Made by a program: the position numbers and the translations under genes
Notes under the pieces: model-generated
What the model saw: only the letters and a program-made list of their open reading frames with translations
What the model was told of the DNA's origin: nothing
Databases searched by the model: none
NCBI RefSeq assembly: GCF_001417735.1
Contig: NZ_BBUZ01000026.1
Span: 310,001 to 374,000, forward strand
Source of the DNA: Streptomyces sp. NBRC 110028
Lineage (GTDB): Bacteria; Actinomycetota; Actinomycetes; Streptomycetales; Streptomycetaceae
Length of the DNA stretch: 64,000 nucleotides
Direction: 5' to 3'
Shown here: one piece after another, positions 43,605 to 51,849 of the stretch
How the letters are laid out: every line of letters starts with the position of its first letter
Position numbering within the stretch: the stretch's first letter is position 1

Positions 43605-44858
43605 TCAGCCCAGGCACGGGACCACCATCGTCAGCCAGACGGTGGCGGGGACGACGACCACCATGATGCCGCCGTAGATCATCAGCTGGCGGAAGAACCG
43701 GTCCCGGTCGACATCGGGCGCGGCCGCCAGCACCAGCGCCCCGTTCGTCGAGAAGGGGCTGACGTCCACGACCGTCGCCGAGACGGAGAGCGCCGCGATC
43801 ATGCCCACCGCGCCGATGTGCCCCTGGGAGAGAAAGGGGACGGCGAGCGGGATGAGGGCGCCCATGATGCCCACCGACGAGGCGAAGGCCGAGATGATCG
43901 CCCCGATGTAGCACAGCAGCAGCGCCGCGAGCAGCGGAATGCCGATGTCGGTGACCGCGTTGCCCGCGTAAGTGATGGTGCCCATCTCGTCCAGCACCCC
44001 GACATAGGTGAGCACACCGCAGATCAGCAGCACGGTGGGCCAGGTGATCTCGTTGACGGCCCGCTTGCCGTGGTCCGGCCAGAAGACGCTGAGCGCGACC
44101 GCGAGGGTGATCGCGGTGAGCCCGGCGTCCAGGTCGAAGGCGAGCACCGCGACCACCAGCGCCACCAGCGTGACCAGGGTCGCGATCCGGGCCGGGGTGA
44201 GCCGGGCGTCCGCGTCCGGCGCCGCTTCCTCGGAGGCGTCGGCGGTGTCGGTGCGGGGCAGCTTCAGCCCGCCGCACACGACGAACACGACGGCCGCGAT
44301 GAGCAGATTGACGACGAGGCTGGCCAGGAACAGGGCAACCTCGTTGCCCGGCAGCTTCTCCCGCTCCACGATGCCGTTGACGATCGACCCGTAGACGCTG
44401 ATGGGGGAGAAGCCGCCGCCCTGGGCGCCGTGCACCACCATGGCCCCCATCAGCAGCGGGCTGATCCGGTAGCGCGCCGCGAAGCTCAGCGCGAGGGGCG
44501 CCACGATCGCGACCGCCGCCGGGCTCACCGCGCCGATCGCGGTCAGCACACCACTGATCGCGAACATCACCCACGGGATCAGCGCCACCCGCCCGCGCAC
44601 CAGCCGGATCGCCGCGTGCACCAGCCAGTCGGTGGTCCCGTTGGCCCGGGCCAGCGCGAACAGATACGTCACGCCCACCAGCACCACGAACAGATCGCCC
44701 GGGAACCCGGCGAAGATGTGGTCCGCGTCGAAGCCGGCGACCAACTCCCCCACGCCGAAGGCGGCGGCGAAGGAGAGCGCGCCCATGTTGATCGATCTGG
44801 TGGTGGCGATCACGAAGACCACCACCAGCACGAGTATCGAGATGAGTTCGTCGGACAT
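43605..44858 (-). CDS. MatC-like dicarboxylate/anion carrier
   Basis: A 417-residue membrane protein with about 11-12 membrane segments. Its N-terminus (SDELISILVLVVVFVIATTRSINMG) and VFVVLVGVTYLFALARANGTTDW-like stretch match the MatC N-terminal family of malonate/C4-dicarboxylate carriers. The two halves show the SGVLTAIGAVSPAAVAIVAP and SVSATVVDVSPFSTNGAL repeats typical of ion-transporter superfamily carriers. I chose the ATG at 44858 (GGGAG upstream). It is divergent from a FadR-type regulator across a palindrome-rich spacer and is probably its target. The substrate is likely a small organic acid. Confidence 0.82.
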   Translation of the reverse strand: MSDELISILVLVVVFVIATTRSINMGALSFAAAFGVGELVAGFDADHIFAGFPGDLFVVLVGVTYLFALARANGTTDWLVHAAIRLVRGRVALIPWVMFAISGVLTAIGAVSPAAVAIVAPLALSFAARYRISPLLMGAMVVHGAQGGGFSPISVYGSIVNGIVEREKLPGNEVALFLASLVVNLLIAAVVFVVCGGLKLPRTDTADASEEAAPDADARLTPARIATLVTLVALVVAVLAFDLDAGLTAITLAVALSVFWPDHGKRAVNEITWPTVLLICGVLTYVGVLDEMGTITYAGNAVTDIGIPLLAALLLCYIGAIISAFASSVGIMGALIPLAVPFLSQGHIGAVGMIAALSVSATVVDVSPFSTNGALVLAAAPDVDRDRFFRQLMIYGGIMVVVVPATVWLTMVVPCLG

Positions 44859-44941
44859 CGAGCGCGCTCCCGTCACAAGTGGCCCAGCCGCGACACACGT
44901 TGCGGGCGGGGCGGCGCAACAGTCAATACATGCGTGGCACA

Positions 44942-44965
44942 TTGGCTGGGCCAATGGACCATTGG
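44942..44965. promoter_or_regulatory. Overlapping palindromes, probable GntR/FadR operator
   Basis: TTGGCTGGGCCAA (44942-44954) overlaps CCAATGGACCATTGG (44951-44965). Both are perfect dyads with an odd centre, as is usual for GntR/FadR-family operators. They lie between the divergent carrier gene (start 44858) and the FadR-type regulator (start 45041). Confidence 0.65.
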
Positions 44966-45040
44966 TGCTCGCCGGGTGCTACGCTGCGGATCGGAGCCGT
45001 CACCAACCGCAGCAGCCAGCCGCAGCAGGGGGAAGCTCGT

Positions 45041-45751
45041 ATGGCCGACGACGCACTGCGCCCGATGAACCGTCAGCGCCTGTACGAGCAGGTGCTGGAG
45101 CGGCTGCGCGCCTACGTCGAGGAGGGCGGGCTCCGCGCGGGCGACCGGCTGCCCACCGAACGGGAACTCGCCGAGCGGCTCGGCATCAGCCGCGCCTCCG
45201 TCAAGCAGGCCATCGTCGTGCTGGAGGTGCAGGGCCTGGTCGAGGTGCGCCAGGGCGGCGGTATGCGGCTGCTCCGCGACAGCCTCGACACCGAGCCCGT
45301 GGAGCGCCTGATGGGGCGCAGGCGGCGGCTGCCCGATGTGCTCGACGCCCGCGAGGCGCTGGAGACCAAGCTCGCCGAACTCGCCGCCGAGCGCCGCACC
45401 GACGACGACCTCGCCGCCCTGGAGCAGGCGCTCCACTGGATGGAGGACGAGATCGCGACGGGCCGCCACGGCGTCGAGGGCGACCGCCGCTTCCACGCCG
45501 CCGTCACCGCGGCCGCCCACAGCCCGCTGCTGGCGGAGTTCATGCGCTCCATCGCCGAGCAGATCGGCGAGAGCCGGGAGGAGTCACTGCGTCAGCCGGG
45601 CCGCCCCAAGCGGTCGTTCGCTCAGCACCGGAAGATCCTGGACGCCATCGCCGAGGGCCGCACCAAGGCCGCGGCCGCGGCCATGCGCCGCCACGTGCGC
45701 ACCGTCGCCCAGGTGCGCCTGCTCCACTGGGACCCCGACGGCTCCTCCTGA
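45041..45751 (+). CDS. FadR-subfamily GntR transcriptional regulator
   Basis: A 236-residue regulator. The N-terminal winged helix (about 10-75) reads LYEQVLERLRAYVEEGGLRAGDRL and PTERELAERLGISRASVKQAI. The C-terminal all-helical FCD ligand domain (about 90-225) contains the metal/carboxylate-binding His residues in GDRRFHAAVTAAAHSPLL and FAQHRKILDAI. FCD regulators typically respond to small organic acids. The ATG at 45041 follows GGGGGAAG. It is divergent from the MatC-like carrier and is the obvious candidate for binding the palindromes at 44942-44965. Confidence 0.9.
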   Translation: MADDALRPMNRQRLYEQVLERLRAYVEEGGLRAGDRLPTERELAERLGISRASVKQAIVVLEVQGLVEVRQGGGMRLLRDSLDTEPVERLMGRRRRLPDVLDAREALETKLAELAAERRTDDDLAALEQALHWMEDEIATGRHGVEGDRRFHAAVTAAAHSPLLAEFMRSIAEQIGESREESLRQPGRPKRSFAQHRKILDAIAEGRTKAAAAAMRRHVRTVAQVRLLHWDPDGSS

Positions 45752-45767
45752 GCGGACCTCCCGTGGC

Positions 45768-46772
45768 TTACGTCCGGTCGGCCGTCAGGTGGTGCGGGTC
45801 GTAGCCCGGGATCGTGCCGTCGGGCTTGGCGACCAGGAAGAGCCCCGCCATCCCCATGTCGGAATGGCTCTGGACATGGCAGTGGTACATCCACGCGCCC
45901 GCGCCGGTGTTCTCCCCGGCGATCACCTGGAAGCCGAACGAGTCGGCCGGGCCGGTGATCTTGTTGTCGATGACCCGGCTCGGGTCGTCCGGCCCCTCCA
46001 GGATGCCCGTGCGGTTGTCCGCCCAGCGATGACCGTGCATATGGAAGGTGTGATAGTACTCGCCGTGGGTGATCATGATGATCTCGACGCGTTCGCCCAC
46101 CGTCGCCCTGAACTCGGGCGCGTCATGGCCGGACTTGTTGTTGATCGTCATGTCGTTGAAGACGATGGTGAACTGCTTCTGCGGCAGGATGTCGCCCGCC
46201 CGGCGCACCACCACCGGACCGTACAGCCCCTTGCGGATGCCCCCGGTGCCGTGCGGGGTGCCGACCGCGTGGTCGTGGTAGTGCCAGTAGCCCGCGCTGC
46301 CCGGCCGCCAGGTGCCGTCCGCGCGGGTGCCCGGGGCGTGGGTGCGCCAGGTGTACGTACGCGTCTCGCCCGGTTCCACGGCGCTCCGGTTGAGCTGGGT
46401 GCCGTCGCTGGCGGTGTCGTAGTCCAGGCCGTGCACATGGAGGCTGGCGGTGACGTCCATGGTGTTCTCGAACTCGATGTGGAGGGTGTCGCCCTCGGTC
46501 AGCTCGATGAGCGGGCCGGGGATGGACGCCTTGCCCTTCTCCAGGCCGTAGCCCATCTGCCCGTCGGGCAGCTTCTCCGCGTACAGCTTCATGCGGCGCA
46601 CCACGCCACCGGCCGCCGCCGTGGCCACGCGCCGCTTCGGGCCTTCCGCGGACGCGGCGGAGGCCTGGGTGGCGAGGGGCAGCGGGCCGCCGATCGCCGC
46701 GGCGGCCGCGCCGCCGGCGAGCAGGCGGCGGCTGAAACCGCGTCTGGGCATGGTGCCGGGTGCGTCGCTCAT
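45768..46772 (-). CDS. Two-domain small laccase (multicopper oxidase)
   Basis: A 334-residue exported copper oxidase, very similar in layout to the Streptomyces small laccase SLAC/EpoA. It has a Tat signal (RRGFSRRLL then Ala-rich h-region), and all copper ligands are present: SLHVHGLD, GYWHYHDH, YYHTFHMHGHRW and MYHCHVQSHSDMGM. SLAC-type enzymes oxidise phenolics and reduce O2 to water, acting as homotrimers outside the cell. A second ATG seven codons in would shorten the Tat n-region. It is divergent from a PQQ-dehydrogenase operon with a cupredoxin, so a shared extracellular redox role is plausible. Confidence 0.95.
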   Translation of the reverse strand: MSDAPGTMPRRGFSRRLLAGGAAAAAIGGPLPLATQASAASAEGPKRRVATAAAGGVVRRMKLYAEKLPDGQMGYGLEKGKASIPGPLIELTEGDTLHIEFENTMDVTASLHVHGLDYDTASDGTQLNRSAVEPGETRTYTWRTHAPGTRADGTWRPGSAGYWHYHDHAVGTPHGTGGIRKGLYGPVVVRRAGDILPQKQFTIVFNDMTINNKSGHDAPEFRATVGERVEIIMITHGEYYHTFHMHGHRWADNRTGILEGPDDPSRVIDNKITGPADSFGFQVIAGENTGAGAWMYHCHVQSHSDMGMAGLFLVAKPDGTIPGYDPHHLTADRT

Positions 46773-46975
46773 CGCTCTCCCAATTCGGTGCGGGTGTTGC
46801 TGCGTTGCCGATGCGCACGTGCCCCGGGGATGGCATCACGGTAGCGGCGGGACGCTCGTTCATCCACACTCAGGACAAAGTTCGTCGAGTTGCGGTCATA
46901 GCTATTGGCGGACCGCGAAAAGACGTCTAGCTTCCTTCAGCGGTGTATCCGGTACCGGAGAGGGATGGGTTACTC

Positions 46976-49474
46976 ATGCGGGATGAACCGTGCCAAAGGC
47001 CCTCGGAAAGGCATCGGCTGACGAAGCGTCGGCCGCGGAGGAGACGCGCGGCGTTGGCGGCACTGCTGTTCGGGGCCGTCACCGCGACCATGCTCGGCGG
47101 CACCCCTGCCGCCGCCCGCCCCGAGGAGCGGCTGGCGCTGCCGTCCCCGCCGGGGGGTGACGACGTCAAGGTGCTGGTCTTCCACGGCTCGGCCGGGGAC
47201 GAGGCGCCGACCGTGGACGCCGGTATCGAGGCCATCGAGCGCATCGGCAACCAGGGCCCGGCGGCGACCCGCTTCACGGTCGACGCCACCGCCGACGCCT
47301 CCGTCTTCACGCGCTCGACGCTCGGCACGTACAACGCGGTCGTCTTCCTGACCGGCGCGGGCGATGTGCTCGACCCCGAACAGGAAGCCGGACTCGAAAC
47401 GTACATGGAGGCGGGGGGCGGCTTCCTCGGCATCCACGACGCGGCCCGCAACGAGCCGTATTCGGACTGGTTCACCGGTCTGATCGGCGCCCGCCCCGCC
47501 GCCACCAGCCCCGCCACCGTCCAGCGGGCCGTCGTCGAGGTCGGCGACCGGACCCATCCGGCCACCAGGGACCTGCCGCTGGAGTGGAAGCGCCCCGACA
47601 TCTGGCTCAACTGGAAGACGAACCCCTCGGGCCAGGTGCACACCGTCGCCCGGGTCCGGGAGAGCAGCTACCAGCCGGGCGCGGGTGCAGGCGGTTGGGA
47701 CCACCCCATCTCCTGGTGCCGCGACTACGACGGCGGCCGGTCCTTCTACACCGGCATGGGCGGCACCGCGGCCGGGTTCCGGGAGACGGACTTCCGCGCC
47801 CATCTGCGCGGCGCGCTGTTGTGGACCACCCGCCTCGCCCGCGCCGACTGCCAGGCCACCATCACCGCCAACTACAAGGCCGAGCGGGTCACCAAGCCCA
47901 ATCAGCCGGGCCAGGCGGATCAGATCGGCGAGCCGCACGGCCTGGTCACCGCCCCGGACGGCCGGGTGCTGTACATCGGCCGCGGCGGGAGCGACAACAG
48001 CGCGCCCGTCGTCACCGACTGGAACGACCCCGACATCGGCAAGGGTCAGGGCCAGATCCATGTCTACGACCCCAAGACCGGCAAGGTGACGCTCGCCGGC
48101 GCGCTGACCGTCTTCGGCAACAAGGGCGGCGGCGATGAGCTGATCAAGAACGAGGAGGGGCTGCTCGGCATCGAGCTGGACCCGGACTTCCTCACCAACG
48201 GCTGGGTGTATCTGCACTACACCCCGCACTCCCGGATCAACCGCGACACCCGGATGGCCGAGCGCCGGGTCTCCCGCTTCACGCTGAACCTCCAGACGAA
48301 CAGGCTCGACCTCGGCTCGGAGAAGGTGCTGCTGTCCTGGCCGGTGCAGATCCACAGCTGCTGCCACGCGGGCGGCGGCATGGCCTGGGATTCCAGGCGC
48401 AATCTCTACATCGCCACCGGCGACAACAACTCCTCCCAGTTCAGCGGCGGTTACTCGGGAAACAACCCGCAGCCGAACTACAAGGGCGTGTCCTTCGCCG
48501 ACGCCCGCCGCACCGCCGGGAACACCAACAACCTCAACGGCAAGATCCTGCGGATCCACCCCGAGGCCGACGGCACCTACACCCTCCCCGAGGGCAATCT
48601 GTTCACCGGCAAGGAGCCCGACGAGGGCGGGGGCAAGACCCGCGGCGAGATCTATGTGATGGGGGTGCGCAACCCCGCCCGGATCTTCGTCGACAAGAAG
48701 ACCGACATCCTCTACGCGGGCTGGGTCGGCCCCGACGCGGGCGAGCCCAGCACCACCTGGGGCCCCGCCAAGTACGACACCTTCGCCGCCATCACCAAGG
48801 CGGGCAACCACGGCTGGCCGTTCTGCATGGGCAACAAGCAGCCCTACCGCGACCGCGACCTGCTCGATCCGAGCAAGCCGCTGGGCTGGTACGACTGCGA
48901 TCACCCCAAGAACGAGTCGCCCAACAACAACGGCCTGGTGAACCTGCCGCCGGTCACCGGGAACACCATCTGGTACTCACCCCAGGGCGGTGCCCCCGAC
49001 TATCCGCGGGACGCGGCCGGCATCCCCAGCTACAAGGCGTCCGAGGCGAAGTTCCTGCTGCCCTGGCTCAAGGGCGGCGGCCAGGCCACCATGAACGGTC
49101 CGGTCTACCGATACGACGAGACCAGCAACAGCACCACCAAGTGGCCCGCGTACTGGGACGGCAAGTGGTTCGTCGGTGACTTCTACGACGGCGACCAGCC
49201 GCGCCACGCGGTGGTGACCGACCCCAAGACCGTCGGCAAGGGCGGGCTGCCCGTGCACGCCGAATCCCTCAAGAAGATCATCCCGGTGGGCGCCGACGGC
49301 ATCCGCAACCTCATGGACTGGAAGTTCGCCCCGGACGGCTCGCTCTACGTCCTCGACTACGGGCGCGGCTTCTTCACCTCCGACGCCAAGTCGGCGCTGT
49401 GGCACATCACCTACAAGGGCGGCGAGCCCACCCCGCTCGCCAAGGACGTGGCCAGGAAGGCGGACCAGCGGTGA
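46976..49474 (+). CDS. Secreted ThuA-PQQ-dependent dehydrogenase fusion
   Basis: An 832-residue exported protein. A basic Arg-rich n-region and hydrophobic stretch (about 20-50) form the signal. A ThuA-like glutamine-amidotransferase-fold domain follows (about 60-290, VKVLVFHGSAGDEAPT, GGFLGIHDAA and SWCRDYDGGRSFYTGMGG). Then comes a beta-propeller of the glucose/sorbosone dehydrogenase family (about 315-825, EEGLLGIELDPDF, HAGGGMAWDSRRNLYIATGDN, GVRNPARIF), which in relatives binds PQQ. I chose the ATG at 46976 with GGAGAGGG upstream. It overlaps by four bases the cupredoxin gene that could take its electrons. The substrate is likely a sugar outside the cell. Confidence 0.87.
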   Translation: MRDEPCQRPSERHRLTKRRPRRRRAALAALLFGAVTATMLGGTPAAARPEERLALPSPPGGDDVKVLVFHGSAGDEAPTVDAGIEAIERIGNQGPAATRFTVDATADASVFTRSTLGTYNAVVFLTGAGDVLDPEQEAGLETYMEAGGGFLGIHDAARNEPYSDWFTGLIGARPAATSPATVQRAVVEVGDRTHPATRDLPLEWKRPDIWLNWKTNPSGQVHTVARVRESSYQPGAGAGGWDHPISWCRDYDGGRSFYTGMGGTAAGFRETDFRAHLRGALLWTTRLARADCQATITANYKAERVTKPNQPGQADQIGEPHGLVTAPDGRVLYIGRGGSDNSAPVVTDWNDPDIGKGQGQIHVYDPKTGKVTLAGALTVFGNKGGGDELIKNEEGLLGIELDPDFLTNGWVYLHYTPHSRINRDTRMAERRVSRFTLNLQTNRLDLGSEKVLLSWPVQIHSCCHAGGGMAWDSRRNLYIATGDNNSSQFSGGYSGNNPQPNYKGVSFADARRTAGNTNNLNGKILRIHPEADGTYTLPEGNLFTGKEPDEGGGKTRGEIYVMGVRNPARIFVDKKTDILYAGWVGPDAGEPSTTWGPAKYDTFAAITKAGNHGWPFCMGNKQPYRDRDLLDPSKPLGWYDCDHPKNESPNNNGLVNLPPVTGNTIWYSPQGGAPDYPRDAAGIPSYKASEAKFLLPWLKGGGQATMNGPVYRYDETSNSTTKWPAYWDGKWFVGDFYDGDQPRHAVVTDPKTVGKGGLPVHAESLKKIIPVGADGIRNLMDWKFAPDGSLYVLDYGRGFFTSDAKSALWHITYKGGEPTPLAKDVARKADQR

Positions 49475-51687
49475 GACGACGGCGGCAGAAGCCCCGTAAG
49501 ACTCCGAGATCGTGGATGGCGCTGCTCGCCGCGCTGCTCATGGTCCTCGGCCTGACCACGGGTGTGTCCACGGCCACCGCGGCTTCGGGTAAGGCCGCGG
49601 CACAGCAGACGCTGACCTGGACCGCGGGCGACGACATCACCACGTACGTCTCGGCGCCCACCACGGCGGTCGCCGGGAAGACCACCATCGTCTTCGAGAA
49701 CAGCGCCGCCACCGGCAACACCATGGGGATGCCGCACACGCTCACCTTCGACGTGTCGGATCCCGAGTACAACAACGACGTCCCGCTGAACATCCTCGCC
49801 AACCCTGCGGACGACACCGGCGGCAAGCACTCCGTCGAGGTCACCCTCACCCCGGGCCGCTACCGCTACCACTGCACCATCCCCGGCCACGGCCAGATGC
49901 AGGGCATCCTCGTGGTCACCGAGGACGGCGGGGGCGAGGACACCACGGCGCCCGAGACCTCCGCGAAGGTCGAGGGCGAGCAGAACGCGGACGGCGCGTA
50001 CCTCGGCATGGCCACGGTCTCGGTGTCCGCCACCGACGCGGGCTCGGGTGTGGACCGGATCGAGTACGCGGTCGGGGACGGGGCGTTCCAGCCGTACACC
50101 GCCCCGGTGATGGTGCACGAGGTGGGTACGCACACCATCCGCTACCGGGCCACCGACAAGGCGGGCAACACCTCCGCGGTGAAGTCGGCGGACTTCCGCG
50201 TCGTGGCCCCGCCGACGGACGACAGGACACCGCCCGAGACCTCGGCGACGGTGTCCGGGAAGCAGGGCCCGGGCGGTGAGTACTACGACACGGCCACCGT
50301 CACCGTCACCGCCTCCGACACCGGGTCCGGCGTCAACACCATCGAATACGCCCTGGACGGCGGCGACTTCACGAAGTACACCGCGCCGGTGACGGTGAAC
50401 ACCCACGGCTCCCACACGGTGCGCTACCGCGCGACCGACCGGGCCGGGAACACCTCCGAGGCGAAATCGGTGGGCTTCTCCGTGGTCGCGCCGCCGAGCA
50501 CGGACACCACCCCGCCCGAAACCGCCGCGAAGGTGGAGGGCACCAAGAACTCGGACGGCAACTACCTCGGCAGCGCCAAGGTGACCCTCACCGCCACCGA
50601 CGTCGGGTCGGGTGTGGCGAAGACCGAGTACTCCCTCGACGGCGGCCCGTACCTCGCGTACAGCACCCCCGTCGTCGTCGACCGGTTCGGCCGCCACACC
50701 CTGGCCCACCGCGCCACCGACAAGGCCGGGAACACCTCGTCGCCCAGGTCGCTGGCGTTCACCGTGGACGAGGGCGGCGGGGTGCCCGCCCCCGCGTGCC
50801 CGGAGTGGGACGAGCGGCTGACCGTGATCGTCGGTACGGTCGACACCGGCGTCCCCAACCGCATGACCCGCGCCCGCTGCACCATCAACGAGCTGATCGA
50901 GGACGAGAAGGACTGGTCCTCCCACGCCCTGTTCCTCAAGCACGTCACCTCGGTCACCGGCAAGCTGCTCTCCGACGGCGTGATCGATCAGCGCGAGAAC
51001 GACGCCATCAACGAGGCCGCCGACGAGTCCGGGATCGGCAAGCCCGGCCAGAGCGAGGGCTACCGCGACCTCTTCGACGGTACGAAGAAGTCGTTCGACC
51101 AGTGGCAGCACGTGGGCGGCGGTGCCTTCGGGCTGAACGACGACGGCACCATCACCAGCAGCTCCACGGTCGACGGCATGGGCATGCTGTGGTTCCCGCG
51201 GCGCACCTACGACGACTTCTCGCTGAAGCTGCAGTTCCGTGACGACGCACCCGGCACGGGCAACGCCAACAGCGGTGTCCTCGTCCGCTTCCCGGACGTG
51301 AACGATCACCCCGAGGAGTCCCGCCCGGAGTGGGTCGCCATCAAGTACGGGCACGAGGTGCAGATCAACGACCGCCCGGACGGCGACATGTACAAGACGG
51401 GCTCGATCTACGGCTTCGACCGGGTCGGACTGGGTGGCGCGGGTGTGACGCCCAAGGGCAGCTGGAACGACTACGAGATCCGGGTGGCCGGCCAGCACTA
51501 CACGATCTACCGCAACGGTGTGCTGATCAATGAGTTCGAGAACGCCGGGGGTCAGGACTTCTCCCCGCCGCGCTCGGACGACCCGGGCACCGACGGCCGC
51601 CGGTTCGCCTCCGGATACATCGGTCTCCAGACCCACAGCACCGGCGATGTGGTCTCGTTCCGCAACATCCGGATCCAGGAGCTGTAG
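49471..51687 (+). CDS. Secreted cupredoxin-Ig(x3)-DUF1080 protein
   Basis: A 738-residue exported protein of unusual composition. The GTG at 49471 overlaps the preceding stop (GTGA). After a signal (about 10-40) comes a plastocyanin-like copper domain (about 48-150), with ligands His in MGMPHTL and Cys, His and Met in YHCTIPGHGQM. Three tandem Ig-like repeats of about 85-95 residues follow (about 160-430), each ending in a YRATDxAGNTS-type motif. A middle helical segment (about 440-525) leads to a C-terminal DUF1080 domain (about 530-738, 3-keto-disaccharide hydrolase-like lectin fold). It could accept electrons from the PQQ enzyme and bind or cleave the oxidised sugar; this is inference. Confidence 0.88.
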   Translation: MRRRRQKPRKTPRSWMALLAALLMVLGLTTGVSTATAASGKAAAQQTLTWTAGDDITTYVSAPTTAVAGKTTIVFENSAATGNTMGMPHTLTFDVSDPEYNNDVPLNILANPADDTGGKHSVEVTLTPGRYRYHCTIPGHGQMQGILVVTEDGGGEDTTAPETSAKVEGEQNADGAYLGMATVSVSATDAGSGVDRIEYAVGDGAFQPYTAPVMVHEVGTHTIRYRATDKAGNTSAVKSADFRVVAPPTDDRTPPETSATVSGKQGPGGEYYDTATVTVTASDTGSGVNTIEYALDGGDFTKYTAPVTVNTHGSHTVRYRATDRAGNTSEAKSVGFSVVAPPSTDTTPPETAAKVEGTKNSDGNYLGSAKVTLTATDVGSGVAKTEYSLDGGPYLAYSTPVVVDRFGRHTLAHRATDKAGNTSSPRSLAFTVDEGGGVPAPACPEWDERLTVIVGTVDTGVPNRMTRARCTINELIEDEKDWSSHALFLKHVTSVTGKLLSDGVIDQRENDAINEAADESGIGKPGQSEGYRDLFDGTKKSFDQWQHVGGGAFGLNDDGTITSSSTVDGMGMLWFPRRTYDDFSLKLQFRDDAPGTGNANSGVLVRFPDVNDHPEESRPEWVAIKYGHEVQINDRPDGDMYKTGSIYGFDRVGLGGAGVTPKGSWNDYEIRVAGQHYTIYRNGVLINEFENAGGQDFSPPRSDDPGTDGRRFASGYIGLQTHSTGDVVSFRNIRIQEL

Positions 51688-51710
51688 CGGAACCGAGGCG
51701 AGGGAGGTGA

Positions 51711-51745
51711 GTGGCCGCCGGAGTACCCCAGTCCCCGGCGGCCAC
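51711..51745 (+). terminator. Hairpin after the cupredoxin gene
   Basis: GTGGCCGCCGG (51711-51721) and CCGGCGGCCAC (51735-51745) pair perfectly over 11 positions with a 13-base loop, 24 bases after the stop codon. A weaker GGTTACC/GGTAACC pair follows near 51757-51786. Confidence 0.65.
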
Positions 51746-51806
51746 CATCACCTTGAGGTTACCGGAGGTACTACTCGGCGGTAACCCTTGTGCTCACGAC
51801 ATGCCA

Positions 51807-51837
51807 AAGCCCTGCCCCGACCAGCGGGGCAGGGCTT
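51807..51837. terminator. Bidirectional hairpin between the cupredoxin gene and recQ
   Basis: AAGCCCTGCCCC (51807-51818) and GGGGCAGGGCTT (51826-51837) form a perfect 12-base stem with a 7-base loop. It lies 13 bases past the recQ stop and can also back up the plus-strand terminator. Confidence 0.75.
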
Positions 51838-51849
51838 CGGCCGGTACCC

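Noticed and set aside
46970..48904. 644-codon minus-strand frame opposite the ThuA-PQQ gene
   Set aside because: It is the exact antisense shadow of a gene with two recognisable domains; no start signal or motif.
49411..51636. 741-codon minus-strand frame opposite the cupredoxin gene
   Set aside because: Its Gly/Val/Arg/His-rich repeats mirror the Ig repeats on the plus strand. No family signal.
51757..51786. GGTTACC/GGTAACC pair as an attachment site or promoter element
   Set aside because: Only seven pairs with a long loop and no integrase or tRNA nearby; most likely a weak secondary hairpin in a terminator region.
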